A stretch of DNA of 64,000 bases from Embleya sp045207785. Its GTDB lineage: Bacteria; Actinomycetota; Actinomycetes; Streptomycetales; Streptomycetaceae. How positions within the stretch are numbered: position 1 is the first letter of the stretch; each line of letters opens with the position of its first letter. The stretch is taken from NCBI RefSeq assembly GCF_045207785.1, contig NZ_CP108776.1, positions 5,084,001 through 5,148,000 of the forward strand. Reading direction: 5' to 3'. The translations under genes and the position numbers were made by a program. The notes beneath the pieces are model-generated. The model saw only the letters and a program-made list of their open reading frames with translations, had not been told where the DNA came from and searched no databases. Below are positions 29,740-37,774 of this stretch, one piece after another.

Positions 29740-30801
29740 ATGAGCACCGATCCGACCCGACTGAGCAGGCTGCCGATCGTGCAGGCCCCGATGGCCGGCG
29801 CCGGTGGCCCCGCGCTCGCGGCGGCCGTCACCGGCGCCGGCGGGCTCGGCTTCCTGGCCGCCGGATACCGCTCGGCCGACGCGCTGGCCGCCGACATCGC
29901 CGAGCTGCGCGCGCTGATCGGGGCCGCGCCCTTCGGCGTCAACGTGTTCATGCCGCACCACACCGCCACCCCCGCCGAGCAGGAGCGGCTGCGCCGCTAC
30001 GCCCGCTCGCTCGCCCGCGCCGCGACCCGCTACGGCGGCACCGTGGGCACCCCCGCGCCCGGCGCCGAACGCGACGACTGGGACGCCAAGCTCGCCCTGC
30101 TCCTCGCGCACCCCGTGCCCGTGGTCGGCTTCACCTTCGGCCTGCCCGACGCCGCCGCGATCGCCGCGCTCAAGGCCGCCGGCACGCTGACCGTCGCCAC
30201 CGTCACCTCGCCCGCCGAGGCCCGCCTCGCGGCCGACCTGGGCGTGGACGCGCTGTGCGTCCAGGGCGCCGAGGCCGGCGGCCACCAAGGCACGTTCGAC
30301 AACCCCGACGACCCCGCCCCGTACGGCCTGCTCACCCTGCTGGCCCTGATCGCGCCCGAGACCGACCTCCCGCTGATCGCCGCCGGCGGCATCATGACGG
30401 GACGGCAGATCGAGGCCGTGCGGATCGCCGGCGCGAGCGCCGCCCAACTGGGCACGGCCTTCCTGCGCTGCCCCGAGAGCGTCGCCTCCGCCGCGCACAA
30501 GGCCGCGCTCGCCGACCCGGCGTTCGAGCACAGCGTGCTCACCCGGGCGTTCTCCGGCCGCTGGGCCCGCGGCCTGCGCAACGGCTTCGTGGCCCGGCAC
30601 GAGGCCGAGGTCCCCGGCGTCTACCCCTACGTCCACCACCTGGTCTCGCCCATCCGCAAGGCCGCCGCCGAACGCGGCGAACCCGACGGCCTGGCGCTGT
30701 GGGCGGGCCAGGGCTGGCGGCTGGCCCGCGCGGAACCCGCCGCCGATGTGATCACCCGGCTCGTCGACGAGATGGCCGCCGCCCGAAAGGCCCACGCTTG
30801 A
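29740..30801 (+). CDS. Nitronate monooxygenase family flavoprotein
   Basis: FMN-dependent TIM-barrel enzyme of the 2-nitropropane dioxygenase class, oxidising alkyl nitronates such as propionate-3-nitronate. The 353-residue protein has the family's PIVQAPMAGAGGPALAAAV, GFLAAGYRSAD, FGVNVFMPH, DALCVQGAEAGGHQGTFDN and LPLIAAGGIMTGRQIEAVR. The His of GGHQG is the usual catalytic base region. ATG 29740 is internal to no other gene. The stop overlaps the rsmE start by four bases (TTGA), so the two are coupled. A detoxification role is inferred. Confidence 0.9.
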   Translation: MSTDPTRLSRLPIVQAPMAGAGGPALAAAVTGAGGLGFLAAGYRSADALAADIAELRALIGAAPFGVNVFMPHHTATPAEQERLRRYARSLARAATRYGGTVGTPAPGAERDDWDAKLALLLAHPVPVVGFTFGLPDAAAIAALKAAGTLTVATVTSPAEARLAADLGVDALCVQGAEAGGHQGTFDNPDDPAPYGLLTLLALIAPETDLPLIAAGGIMTGRQIEAVRIAGASAAQLGTAFLRCPESVASAAHKAALADPAFEHSVLTRAFSGRWARGLRNGFVARHEAEVPGVYPYVHHLVSPIRKAAAERGEPDGLALWAGQGWRLARAEPAADVITRLVDEMAAARKAHA

Positions 30802-31538
30802 GCGCCCCCGTCTTCCTCGCCCCCGGCGACGCGATCCGGCACGGCCGGCAGGTCGTCCTCGACGGCGCCGAGGGCCGACACGCCGTCACCGTGCGGCGCC
30901 TGGCCCCCGGCGAGGAGATCGTCCTCGCCGACGGCGCCGGCCTGGCCGTGTACGGCACGGTCAACCGCACCGAGGGCAAGGACACGCTGTACATCGACGT
31001 CGACACCCGCACCGAGGAACCCGCGCCCGCGCCCCGCGTCGTGGTCGTCCAGGCGCTGCCCAAGGGCGACCGCGGCGAACTCGCGGTCGAGACGATGACC
31101 GAGGTCGGCGTCGACGTGATCGTGCCCTGGGCCGCGTCCCGCTGCATCACCCAGTGGAAGGGCGAGCGCGGCGCGAAGGCGCTCGCGAAGTGGCGCTCGA
31201 CCGCGCGCGAGGCCGGCAAGCAGGCCCGCCGACTGCACCTGCCCGAGGTCACCGACCCGATGAGCACCCGCCAGGTCGCCGCGCTGCTGGGCGCCGCGGC
31301 CTTCGCGGGCGTCCTGCACGAGGCCGCGACCGCGCCGATCGCGACCGTCGTCACGCCCACCGAGGGCGACCTGGTGCTCGTGGTCGGCCCCGAGGGCGGC
31401 GTCTCCCCGGACGAGATCGCCGCGTTCACCGCCGCCGGCGCGACCGCCTACCGACTCGGCCCGACCGTGCTGCGCACCTCCACGGCCGGCGTATCGGCCG
31501 CATCGGTGCTGTTGGCCCGATCCGGGCGCTGGGGCTGA
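30798..31538 (+). CDS. rsmE: 16S rRNA m3U1498 methyltransferase
   Basis: SPOUT-fold SAM-dependent methyltransferase modifying U1498 in the decoding region. The 246-residue protein has an N-terminal PUA-like domain (EGRHAVTVRRLAPGEEI), then VVQALPKGDRGELAVETMTE, the trefoil-knot VVGPEGGVSPDEIAAF and LGPTVLRTSTAGVSA. The start is TTG 30798, overlapping the preceding stop; no better start exists downstream before the conserved region. Coupling with a nitronate monooxygenase is probably only positional. Confidence 0.94.
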   Translation: MSAPVFLAPGDAIRHGRQVVLDGAEGRHAVTVRRLAPGEEIVLADGAGLAVYGTVNRTEGKDTLYIDVDTRTEEPAPAPRVVVVQALPKGDRGELAVETMTEVGVDVIVPWAASRCITQWKGERGAKALAKWRSTAREAGKQARRLHLPEVTDPMSTRQVAALLGAAAFAGVLHEAATAPIATVVTPTEGDLVLVVGPEGGVSPDEIAAFTAAGATAYRLGPTVLRTSTAGVSAASVLLARSGRWG

Positions 31539-31610
31539 GGCGTCGGACGGGACACCTGACTACGATCGGGGGCAACCGCTCGTGATCGACTGGATTCGAT
31601 GGAGGCACCC

Positions 31611-31973
31611 ATGGCTGCGGGGGAACCCCAGGCCGACTGCCTGTTCTGCAAGATCGTCGCCGGCGACGTGCCGGCCACCATCGTGCACGAGACCAAGGAC
31701 GTGGTGGCCTTCCAGGACATCAATCCGCAGGCACCCACGCACATCCTGGTCGTCCCGCGCGCGCACTACGCGAACGCGGGCGAGCTGGGCACCGAGGCCC
31801 CCGAACTCGCGGGCGCGCTGCTCGCCGAGGCCGCCGCCGTCGCGGTCGGCGAGGGCTGCTCCGACTCGGGATACCGGATCGTCTTCAACACCGGCGCCGG
31901 CGCCGGCCAGACGGTGTTCCACGTACACGCGCACGTCCTCGGCGGTCGTGGCCTCAACTGGCCGCCCGGCTAG
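31611..31973 (+). CDS. HIT family nucleotide-binding hydrolase
   Basis: The 120-residue protein has the LFCKIVAGDVPATIVHETKD opening and the histidine triad HVHAHVLGG, as in HinT-type purine nucleoside phosphoramidases. ATG 31611 is preferred over ATG 31599 because GGAGG at 31601-31605 then sits six bases upstream. TACGAT at 31561-31566 may be the promoter -10. The RNase Z gene follows after seven bases, so they are probably cotranscribed. Confidence 0.93.
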   Translation: MAAGEPQADCLFCKIVAGDVPATIVHETKDVVAFQDINPQAPTHILVVPRAHYANAGELGTEAPELAGALLAEAAAVAVGEGCSDSGYRIVFNTGAGAGQTVFHVHAHVLGGRGLNWPPG

Positions 31974-31980
31974 TCGTCGA

Positions 31981-32892
31981 GTGTCCACCAGGGAATTCGT
32001 CGTCCTCGGCACCGCCAGCCAGGCCCCGACGCGACAGCGCAACCACAACGGCTACCTGCTGCGCTGGGACGGCGAGGGCCTGCTGTTCGACCCCGGCGAG
32101 GGCACCCAGCGGCAGATGCTGCACGCCGGGGTGGCCGCGCACGACATCACCCGGATCTGCGTCACGCACTTCCACGGTGACCACTGCCTCGGCCTCCCCG
32201 GCGTGATCCAGCGGATGTCGCTCGACCGGGTCCCGCACCCGGTCACCGCGCACTTCCCCGCGAGCGGCCGGCACTGGTTCGACCGGCTGCACCACGCGAC
32301 CGCGTTCCACGAGGCCGCCGTGCTGATCGAGCACCCCCTGGAGGGGGAGCACACGAGCCTGCCCGCCGGGCCCTTCACGCTGGAGGCGCGCCGGCTCTCG
32401 CACCCCGTCGAGTCCTACGGCTATCGCGTCGTGGAGCCCGACGGGCGCCGGATGCTGCCCGACCGGCTCGCCGAGCACGGCATCGCGGGCCCGGACGTGG
32501 GCCGGATCCAGCGCGAGGGGCGGGTCGGCGAGATCACCCTCGATCAGGTGAGCACCCACCGGCCGGGGCAGAAGTTCGCCTTCGTCATGGACACCCGGAT
32601 GTGCCCGGCCGCGGTCGAGCTCGCGCGCGACGTCGACCTGCTCGTATGCGAATCCACCTTCGCCGGGGCCGACGCCGCGCTCGCGCGCGACCACGGGCAC
32701 CTGACCGCGGGCGAGGCCGCCACGATCGCCGCCGAGGCGGGCGCCCGCCGGCTGGTCCTGACCCACTTCTCGCAGCGCTACACCGACATCCAACCGCTGC
32801 TCGCCGAGGCCCGGGCGATCTTCCCGGACACCGTGGTGGCGCACGACCTCGACCGCTTCGAGGTCCCGCGCCGACGCCCGCCGACCGAATAA
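31981..32892 (+). CDS. rnz: Ribonuclease Z
   Basis: Zinc-dependent endonuclease that removes 3' trailers from tRNA precursors. The 303-residue MBL-fold protein has VTHFHGDHCLGLPG (His63, His65, Asp67, His68), FDPGEGTQRQML at the start, FAFVMDTRMC, and HLTAGEAATIAAEAGARRLV plus THFSQRY for the remaining ligands. The GTG start follows the HIT stop closely. The HIT-rnz-phoH-ybeY order is one I recall from streptomycetes. Confidence 0.9.
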   Translation: MSTREFVVLGTASQAPTRQRNHNGYLLRWDGEGLLFDPGEGTQRQMLHAGVAAHDITRICVTHFHGDHCLGLPGVIQRMSLDRVPHPVTAHFPASGRHWFDRLHHATAFHEAAVLIEHPLEGEHTSLPAGPFTLEARRLSHPVESYGYRVVEPDGRRMLPDRLAEHGIAGPDVGRIQREGRVGEITLDQVSTHRPGQKFAFVMDTRMCPAAVELARDVDLLVCESTFAGADAALARDHGHLTAGEAATIAAEAGARRLVLTHFSQRYTDIQPLLAEARAIFPDTVVAHDLDRFEVPRRRPPTE

Positions 32893-32939
32893 TCCCGGGG
32901 GTCGCGGAGGTCGGAGAGTTACCATTGGGCACCACCGAA

Positions 32940-32969
32940 ATGCTTTCCGAACCCGGAAAAGAGGCGTGA
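32940..32969 (+). CDS. Possible nine-codon leader peptide before phoH
   Basis: The mini-ORF MLSEPGKEA starts at ATG 32940 and its TGA overlaps the upstream phoH GTG (GTGA). A TACCAT hexamer at 32920-32925 could be the -10 of the transcript. The arrangement would allow translational coupling, but there is no Shine-Dalgarno and the ORF is very short. Confidence 0.3.
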   Translation: MLSEPGKEA

Positions 32970-35233
32970 TCAGGCCGCCAAGGCCGCCCATGGCTCCCAC
33001 GACGAACGCGCGCGGCGCGAGCTTCGAGAACACCGCGCAGAACACTGCGAAGGAAACTCCGGCCACGCAGGCTCAGGCGAAGATCACGATCCCTGCCAAG
33101 CACCCCATGGTGGCGCTCCTCGGTTCCGGCGACTCGTTCCTGCGGGTGGTCGAGCAGGGGTTCCCCGAGGCCGACATCCACGTCCGCGGCAACGAGGTGA
33201 CGGTGTCCGGCCCCGAGGCCGAGGTGGCCCTCGTCCGCCGGCTCTTCGACGAACTCCTCGTCATCGTCCGGACCGGGCAGCCGCTCAACGAGGAGGCCGT
33301 CGAGCGCTGCGTCGCGATGGTCCGCTCGAACAACGGGCAGGGCCCCGCCGAGGTGATGACGCTCAACATCCTGTCCAACCGCGGTCGCACGATCCGTCCC
33401 AAGACGCTCAACCAGAAGAGCTACGTGGACGCGATCGACGAGCACACGATCGTGTTCGGTCTCGGCCCGGCGGGCACCGGCAAGACCTACCTCGCGATGG
33501 CCAAGGCCGTCCAGGCCCTGCAGTCCAAGCAGGTCTCCCGGATCATCCTGACCCGCCCCGCGGTGGAGGCGGGAGAGCGGCTCGGCTTCCTGCCCGGCAC
33601 GCTCTACGAGAAGATCGACCCCTACCTGCGCCCGCTCTACGACGCGCTGCACGACATGATCGACCCCGACTCGATCCCGCGCCTGATGGCCTCCGGCACG
33701 ATCGAGGTCGCCCCGCTCGCCTATATGCGCGGCCGCGCCCAGCCGGTCTTCACCAAGGTGCTGACGCCTTCGGGATTCCGCCCGATCGGCGAACTCGAGG
33801 TGGGCGATCTGGTCATCGGTTCCAGCGGCGAACCGACCCCCGTCCTCGGCGTGTATCCACAGGGCGAGAAGGACATCTACCGGGTCACCGCCCAGGACGG
33901 GTCGTCCACTCTGTGCTGCGGTGAACACCTGTGGACCGTGCGGACGGCTGCCGACCGTCGCCGAGGCAAGCCCTGGCGGGTTCTCGAAACCGAGGCGATG
34001 ATCGGCAACCTTCGGGCCGGGCCCGCCCGGCGCTACGAGCTGCCGCTGCTGACCGGGCCCGCGTGCTTCCCGGAGCGCGCGGTGCCCATGGATCCGTACG
34101 CCCTGGGATTGCTGCTCGGCGACGGCTGCCTGACGGGCGCGACCACCTCCTCCTTCTCCACCGCCGATTTCGAATTGGTCGCCGCTCTGGAGGCGGCGCT
34201 GCCGGGCGTTCAGGCGCGCAGGACGAACCGTGTGGACTACATCCTGAACCGGACGAAGACACCCGGTGACGTCGTTACGCTGGAGAATCCGGTCACCGGC
34301 GTGCTCCGGAAGCTGGATCTGCTCGGCGGCCGGTCACACTCGAAGTTCGTGCCGGACGAGTACGTGTACAACTCGGCCGAGGTCCGGCTCGCGTTGCTCC
34401 AAGGGCTGCTGGACTCCGACGGAGGCCCGGTGTCACAGAGCGGGCGGACCTGTCGGATCCAGTACACGACAACGTCGATCCTGCTGCGTGACGACGTCAT
34501 CGCACTGGTTCGGTCGCTCGGCGGCGTGGCATACAGTCGCCGAAGGGCTGCGGAAGGCCGTGCCCCCGGGCGGGCCCGGGGTCGGGCGGTGGAGCATCGT
34601 CGAGATGCACACATCGTCGACATCAGGCTCCCCGAGGGCCTCGAACCATTCCGGCTCGCTCGCAAGCGGGAGCGGTACCGAGCGGCGGGTGGCGGTGGTC
34701 GGCCGATGCGGCACATCGACAGCATCGAGCCCGCGGGCCGCGAGGAAGCGGTGTGCATCCAGGTCGCGGCGGCCGACTCGTTGTACGTAACGGAGGACTA
34801 CCTCCTGACGCACAACACGCTCAATGACGCGTTCATCATTCTCGACGAGGCGCAGAACACCTCGGCCGAGCAGATGAAGATGTTCCTCACCCGGCTCGGC
34901 TTCGGCTCGCGCATGGTCGTCACCGGCGACACCACGCAGGTCGACCTGCCCGGCGGCACCCAATCGGGTCTTCGGGTGGTCCAGGAGATCCTGCGCGGCG
35001 TGGATGACATCGCTTTCTGTAACCTCACCAGCGAGGATGTCGTACGACACAAGCTCGTCGGCCGGATCGTGGACGCGTACGCGCGCTACGACGTGGAGGT
35101 CGAGACCAGCCAGGCGAACGGCGGCGGCACCAACGGTGACGTACCCAGGTCGCGGGGTCGGCGGCCGGTCGAGAAGAACGGCCGGGGCAAGCACACAGTG
35201 AACATGCAAGCAGTGGAACGGGAAGTGAACTGA
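32966..35233 (+). CDS. phoH: PhoH-like ATPase interrupted by a class 3-type intein
   Basis: A cytoplasmic P-loop ATPase of the PhoH family, often linked to ybeY and RNA metabolism. The 755-residue precursor has Walker A GLGPAGTGKTYLA, then PLAYMRGR, where the intein (residues 258-617) begins; the host resumes TLNDAFIILDEAQNTS with Walker B, then VVTGDTTQVDLP. Without the intein the protein is 395 residues, normal for the family. Splicing is needed to join the ATP site. GTG 32966 overlaps the mini-ORF stop; ATG 32990 (MAPTTNARG) is an equally plausible start without a Shine-Dalgarno. ybeY starts five bases after the stop. Confidence 0.93.
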   Translation: MIRPPRPPMAPTTNARGASFENTAQNTAKETPATQAQAKITIPAKHPMVALLGSGDSFLRVVEQGFPEADIHVRGNEVTVSGPEAEVALVRRLFDELLVIVRTGQPLNEEAVERCVAMVRSNNGQGPAEVMTLNILSNRGRTIRPKTLNQKSYVDAIDEHTIVFGLGPAGTGKTYLAMAKAVQALQSKQVSRIILTRPAVEAGERLGFLPGTLYEKIDPYLRPLYDALHDMIDPDSIPRLMASGTIEVAPLAYMRGRAQPVFTKVLTPSGFRPIGELEVGDLVIGSSGEPTPVLGVYPQGEKDIYRVTAQDGSSTLCCGEHLWTVRTAADRRRGKPWRVLETEAMIGNLRAGPARRYELPLLTGPACFPERAVPMDPYALGLLLGDGCLTGATTSSFSTADFELVAALEAALPGVQARRTNRVDYILNRTKTPGDVVTLENPVTGVLRKLDLLGGRSHSKFVPDEYVYNSAEVRLALLQGLLDSDGGPVSQSGRTCRIQYTTTSILLRDDVIALVRSLGGVAYSRRRAAEGRAPGRARGRAVEHRRDAHIVDIRLPEGLEPFRLARKRERYRAAGGGGRPMRHIDSIEPAGREEAVCIQVAAADSLYVTEDYLLTHNTLNDAFIILDEAQNTSAEQMKMFLTRLGFGSRMVVTGDTTQVDLPGGTQSGLRVVQEILRGVDDIAFCNLTSEDVVRHKLVGRIVDAYARYDVEVETSQANGGGTNGDVPRSRGRRPVEKNGRGKHTVNMQAVEREVN
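33737..34816 (+). mobile_element. Intein with LAGLIDADG homing endonuclease inside PhoH
   Basis: In-frame insertion of 360 residues between Arg257 and Thr618 of the precursor. It starts AQPVFTKVLTPSGFRPIGEL, with Ala instead of the Cys/Ser nucleophile of ordinary inteins. It ends LLTHN before a Thr. The class 3 W-C-T triad is visible: Trp66 in GEHLWTV (block B), Cys340 in AVCIQV (block F), and Thr+1. Endonuclease motifs are LGLLLGDGC (around Asp129) and LLDSDGG (intein 226-229). It therefore probably both splices and homes, at a conserved site next to the host ATP-binding core. Confidence 0.9.
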
Positions 35234-35238
35234 AGGCC

Positions 35239-35712
35239 ATGTCCATCGACATCGCCAACGAGTCCGGCACGGGGGTGGACGAACACGCGATCGTGGACGT
35301 CGCCCGGTGGACGCTGGACCGTATGCGCATCCATCCACTGGCGGAACTGTCCGTGGTCATCGTGGACGAACCCGCGATGGAACAACTGCACATCCAGTGG
35401 ATGGACCTGCCCGGTCCGACCGACGTGATGTCCTTCCCGATGGACGAGCTGCGTCCCGGGAAGGCCGACGAGGATCCCCCGCAGGGTCTCCTCGGCGACG
35501 TCGTGCTGTGCCCGACCGTCGCGCAGCGCCAAGGCGCGGCGGCCGGCCACTCCATGGACGACGAACTGCACCTGCTCACCGTGCACGGCGTGCTGCACCT
35601 CCTGGGCTACGACCACGCGGAGCCCGACGAGGAGCGCGAGATGTTCGCGCTGCAGAAGGAGCTGCTCGAATCCTGGCGGGAGGCCCGCCGCGCGGCGGGC
35701 GACCGCGGATGA
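35239..35712 (+). CDS. ybeY: Endoribonuclease YbeY
   Basis: Metal-dependent RNase involved in 16S rRNA 3'-end maturation and ribosome quality control. The 157-residue protein has the zinc motif HGVLHLLGYDH, plus GPTDVMSFPMDE and LLGDVVLCPTVA. It follows phoH by five bases and precedes the CNNM/CorC gene by about 50, in a conserved order. ATG 35239 is the clear start. Confidence 0.96.
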   Translation: MSIDIANESGTGVDEHAIVDVARWTLDRMRIHPLAELSVVIVDEPAMEQLHIQWMDLPGPTDVMSFPMDELRPGKADEDPPQGLLGDVVLCPTVAQRQGAAAGHSMDDELHLLTVHGVLHLLGYDHAEPDEEREMFALQKELLESWREARRAAGDRG

Positions 35713-35763
35713 GCCCGCCACCGGATAGAACCACCCCCGGCCCGAATCAGGCTGGGGGCGGAC

Positions 35764-37089
35764 GTGCCCGCTGACAGCGTGGTGCAACTCGTGATCGGCG
35801 CGATCGCCCTGGTGATCGTGGCCGGTCTCTTCGCATGTCTGGAGGCCGCGCTCTCGCGGATCTCGCGGGTCCGGGCGGAAGAGCTCGTGCGCGAGGAACG
35901 CCGGGGCGCCAAGCGGCTGCTGACGGTGGTTCAGGACCCCGCGCGCTACCTCAACCTGGCCCTGCTCGTCCGGGTCGCGTGCGAGTTGTCCGCGGCGGTC
36001 CTGGTCACCGTCGTGTGCATGGACGACTTCGACGAGACCTGGCAGGCCGTGCTGGTCACGATCGGCGTCATGGTGGTGGTGTTGTACGTCGCGGTCGGGG
36101 TCTCCCCGCGTACGATCGGCCGGCAACACCCGGTCACCGTCGCGGTGATCGGCGCGCCCGTGCTGTTCGGCCTGGCGCGTGTGCTCGGGCCGCTGCCCAA
36201 GCTGCTGATCCTGCTGGGCAACGCGCTCACCCCCGGCAAGGGCTTTCGCGAGGGGCCGTTCGCGTCCGAGGCCGAGCTGCGCGCGTTCGTGGACCTCGCC
36301 GAGAAGAACTCGCTGATCGAGGACGACGAGCGCGAGATGCTGCACTCCGTCCTGCAACTGGGCGACACGATCGTGCGCGAGGTCATGGTGCCCCGGCCCG
36401 ACATGGTGTTCATCGAGCGGCACAAGTCGCTGCGCCAGGCGATGTCGCTCGCGCTGCGCAGCGGCTACTCGCGGATCCCGGTGATCGGCGAGAACGAGGA
36501 CGACGTCGTGGGCATCGTCTTCCTCAAGGACCTCGCCCGGCGCAGCACGATGGGGGACCCCGCCTGGGCCGGGGAGCGGGTCGACTCGATCATGCGCCCC
36601 GCGACGTTCGTCCCGGACAGCAAGCCGGCCGACGACCTGCTGCGCGAGATGCAGGCCGACCGCACGCACATGGTGGTCGTGGTCGACGAGTACGGCGGCA
36701 CCGCCGGCCTGGTCACGATCGAGGACATCCTGGAGGAGATCGTCGGCGAGATCACCGACGAGTACGACACCGAGTCCGCGCCGGTCGAGGAACTGCCCGA
36801 CGGCGCCTTCCGGGTCACCGCGCGACTCCCCGTCGACGAGCTGGGTGAGCTGTTCGGCCTGGAACTCGACGACGAGGACGTCGAAACCGTCGGCGGCCTG
36901 CTTGCCAAGGCCCTCGGCCGAGTCCCGATCCCGGGCGCCGCAGCCGTGGTCGAGGGCCTACGCCTGGCCGCCGAAAGCCCCTCGGGCCGCCGCAACCGAG
37001 TAGGCACCATCATCGTCACCCGAGTCCCCTCGAACCCGAGCACCCCACCCGACACAAGAGCCCCCCACCCAGCCTTCGAGGACAAGTAA
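35764..37089 (+). CDS. CNNM/CorC-type transporter-associated CBS protein
   Basis: A 441-residue membrane protein with an N-terminal DUF21/CNNM domain (about 1-160, several helices), paired CBS domains (VMVPRPDMVFIERHKSLRQA and MRPATFVPDSKPADDLLREM) and a C-terminal CorC_HlyC domain (FRVTARLPVDELGELFGLEL). Relatives act in Mg2+ or Co2+ export; the old haemolysin name is misleading. GTG 35764 lies just after a GGGGGC sequence. It ends in a Pro/Ser/Thr-rich tail right before the intergenic repeat cluster. Confidence 0.9.
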   Translation: MPADSVVQLVIGAIALVIVAGLFACLEAALSRISRVRAEELVREERRGAKRLLTVVQDPARYLNLALLVRVACELSAAVLVTVVCMDDFDETWQAVLVTIGVMVVVLYVAVGVSPRTIGRQHPVTVAVIGAPVLFGLARVLGPLPKLLILLGNALTPGKGFREGPFASEAELRAFVDLAEKNSLIEDDEREMLHSVLQLGDTIVREVMVPRPDMVFIERHKSLRQAMSLALRSGYSRIPVIGENEDDVVGIVFLKDLARRSTMGDPAWAGERVDSIMRPATFVPDSKPADDLLREMQADRTHMVVVVDEYGGTAGLVTIEDILEEIVGEITDEYDTESAPVEELPDGAFRVTARLPVDELGELFGLELDDEDVETVGGLLAKALGRVPIPGAAAVVEGLRLAAESPSGRRNRVGTIIVTRVPSNPSTPPDTRAPHPAFEDK

Positions 37090-37133
37090 CCAGCCCAACC
37101 CTCAAGCCCACCCAGTCCGCCGCCCAACCAAAA

Positions 37134-37273
37134 CCAGCCCGTCCGGCGCTTGAGGACAACCAGCCCGGCCGGCGCTTGAGGCCACCCAAGCCCACCCAAC
37201 CGGGACCGCCGCTTGACCAAAATCAGCCCGTCCGGCGCTTGAGGACAACCAGCCAGGCCGGCGCTTGAGGCCA
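37134..37273. repeat. Cluster of CAGCCCGTCCGGCGCTTGAGG repeats
   Basis: Full copies at 37134-37159, 37160-37184, 37222-37248 and 37249-37273, and a degenerate copy at 37202-37219. Copies alternate between a GTCC form ending GAGGACAA and a GGCC form ending GAGGCCA, as if a two-unit module had duplicated. It lies after the CNNM/CorC gene, in reverse orientation to the clusters at 2771 and 13657. Confidence 0.85.
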
Positions 37274-37342
37274 CCCCGGCAGCCGCCCCACCCACCCGAG
37301 ATACTCTGCCGCAGCAAAGCGCAGCGAAACGCAGGAGGATCC

Positions 37343-37705
37343 GTGAGCGCCGAGACGCCCGCCCCCATCACCGTCGACCCCGAGGACGCCAAGATCGTCA
37401 CGCTGGCCCGGGCCACCCGAGCCCGCAACGGGGCCGACGAGGGCGCCGCCGTACGCGACGAGACCGGCCGCACCTACACGGCGTCCACGGTCGCACTGCC
37501 CTCCCTGGAGCTGTCCGCGCTCCGCACCGCGGTGGCGATGGCCGTCGCCGGCGGCGCCCGCGGCCTCGAGGCCGCCGCCATCGTCGGCGTCGGCGACGCG
37601 GCGACCGACGCCGATCGCGCCGCGGTCCGCGACCTGGGCGGCGCGGGGACCCCGATCCTGCTGGCCGGCCCGGACGCCGTCGTACGCACGATCGCGACCG
37701 TCTGA
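37343..37705 (+). CDS. Cytidine deaminase-like protein lacking catalytic residues
   Basis: The 120-residue protein follows the cytidine deaminase pattern (KIVTLARATRARNGADEGAA, DETGRTYTASTVALPSLELS), but the catalytic CAERTA is replaced by SALRTA (58-63) and there is no PCxxC motif. The zinc ligands and the catalytic Glu are therefore missing. Streptomycete homologues are usually named cytidine deaminase; this sequence does not support activity. GTG 37343 has a perfect AGGAGG. Placement between CNNM/CorC and era is conserved, which argues for a retained non-catalytic role. Confidence 0.8.
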   Translation: MSAETPAPITVDPEDAKIVTLARATRARNGADEGAAVRDETGRTYTASTVALPSLELSALRTAVAMAVAGGARGLEAAAIVGVGDAATDADRAAVRDLGGAGTPILLAGPDAVVRTIATV

Positions 37706-37761
37706 AGGCCGCCCGCAGGGCCCACCGCACCCGCGGCGCAAGGAACGCTCGCTTCTTGAGC

Positions 37762-37767
37762 GACAAT
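37762..37767 (+). promoter_or_regulatory. Probable -10 element of leaderless era promoter
   Basis: GACAAT ends seven bases before era ATG 37775, with no Shine-Dalgarno. The upstream in-frame ATG 37766 overlaps this hexamer. Confidence 0.5.
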
Positions 37768-37774
37768 GTCACCC

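Noticed and set aside
33737..34816. A free-standing homing endonuclease gene inserted in phoH
   Set aside because: The insertion is exactly in frame, has intein terminal motifs at both ends and conserved PhoH sequence resumes immediately, so an intein explains it better.
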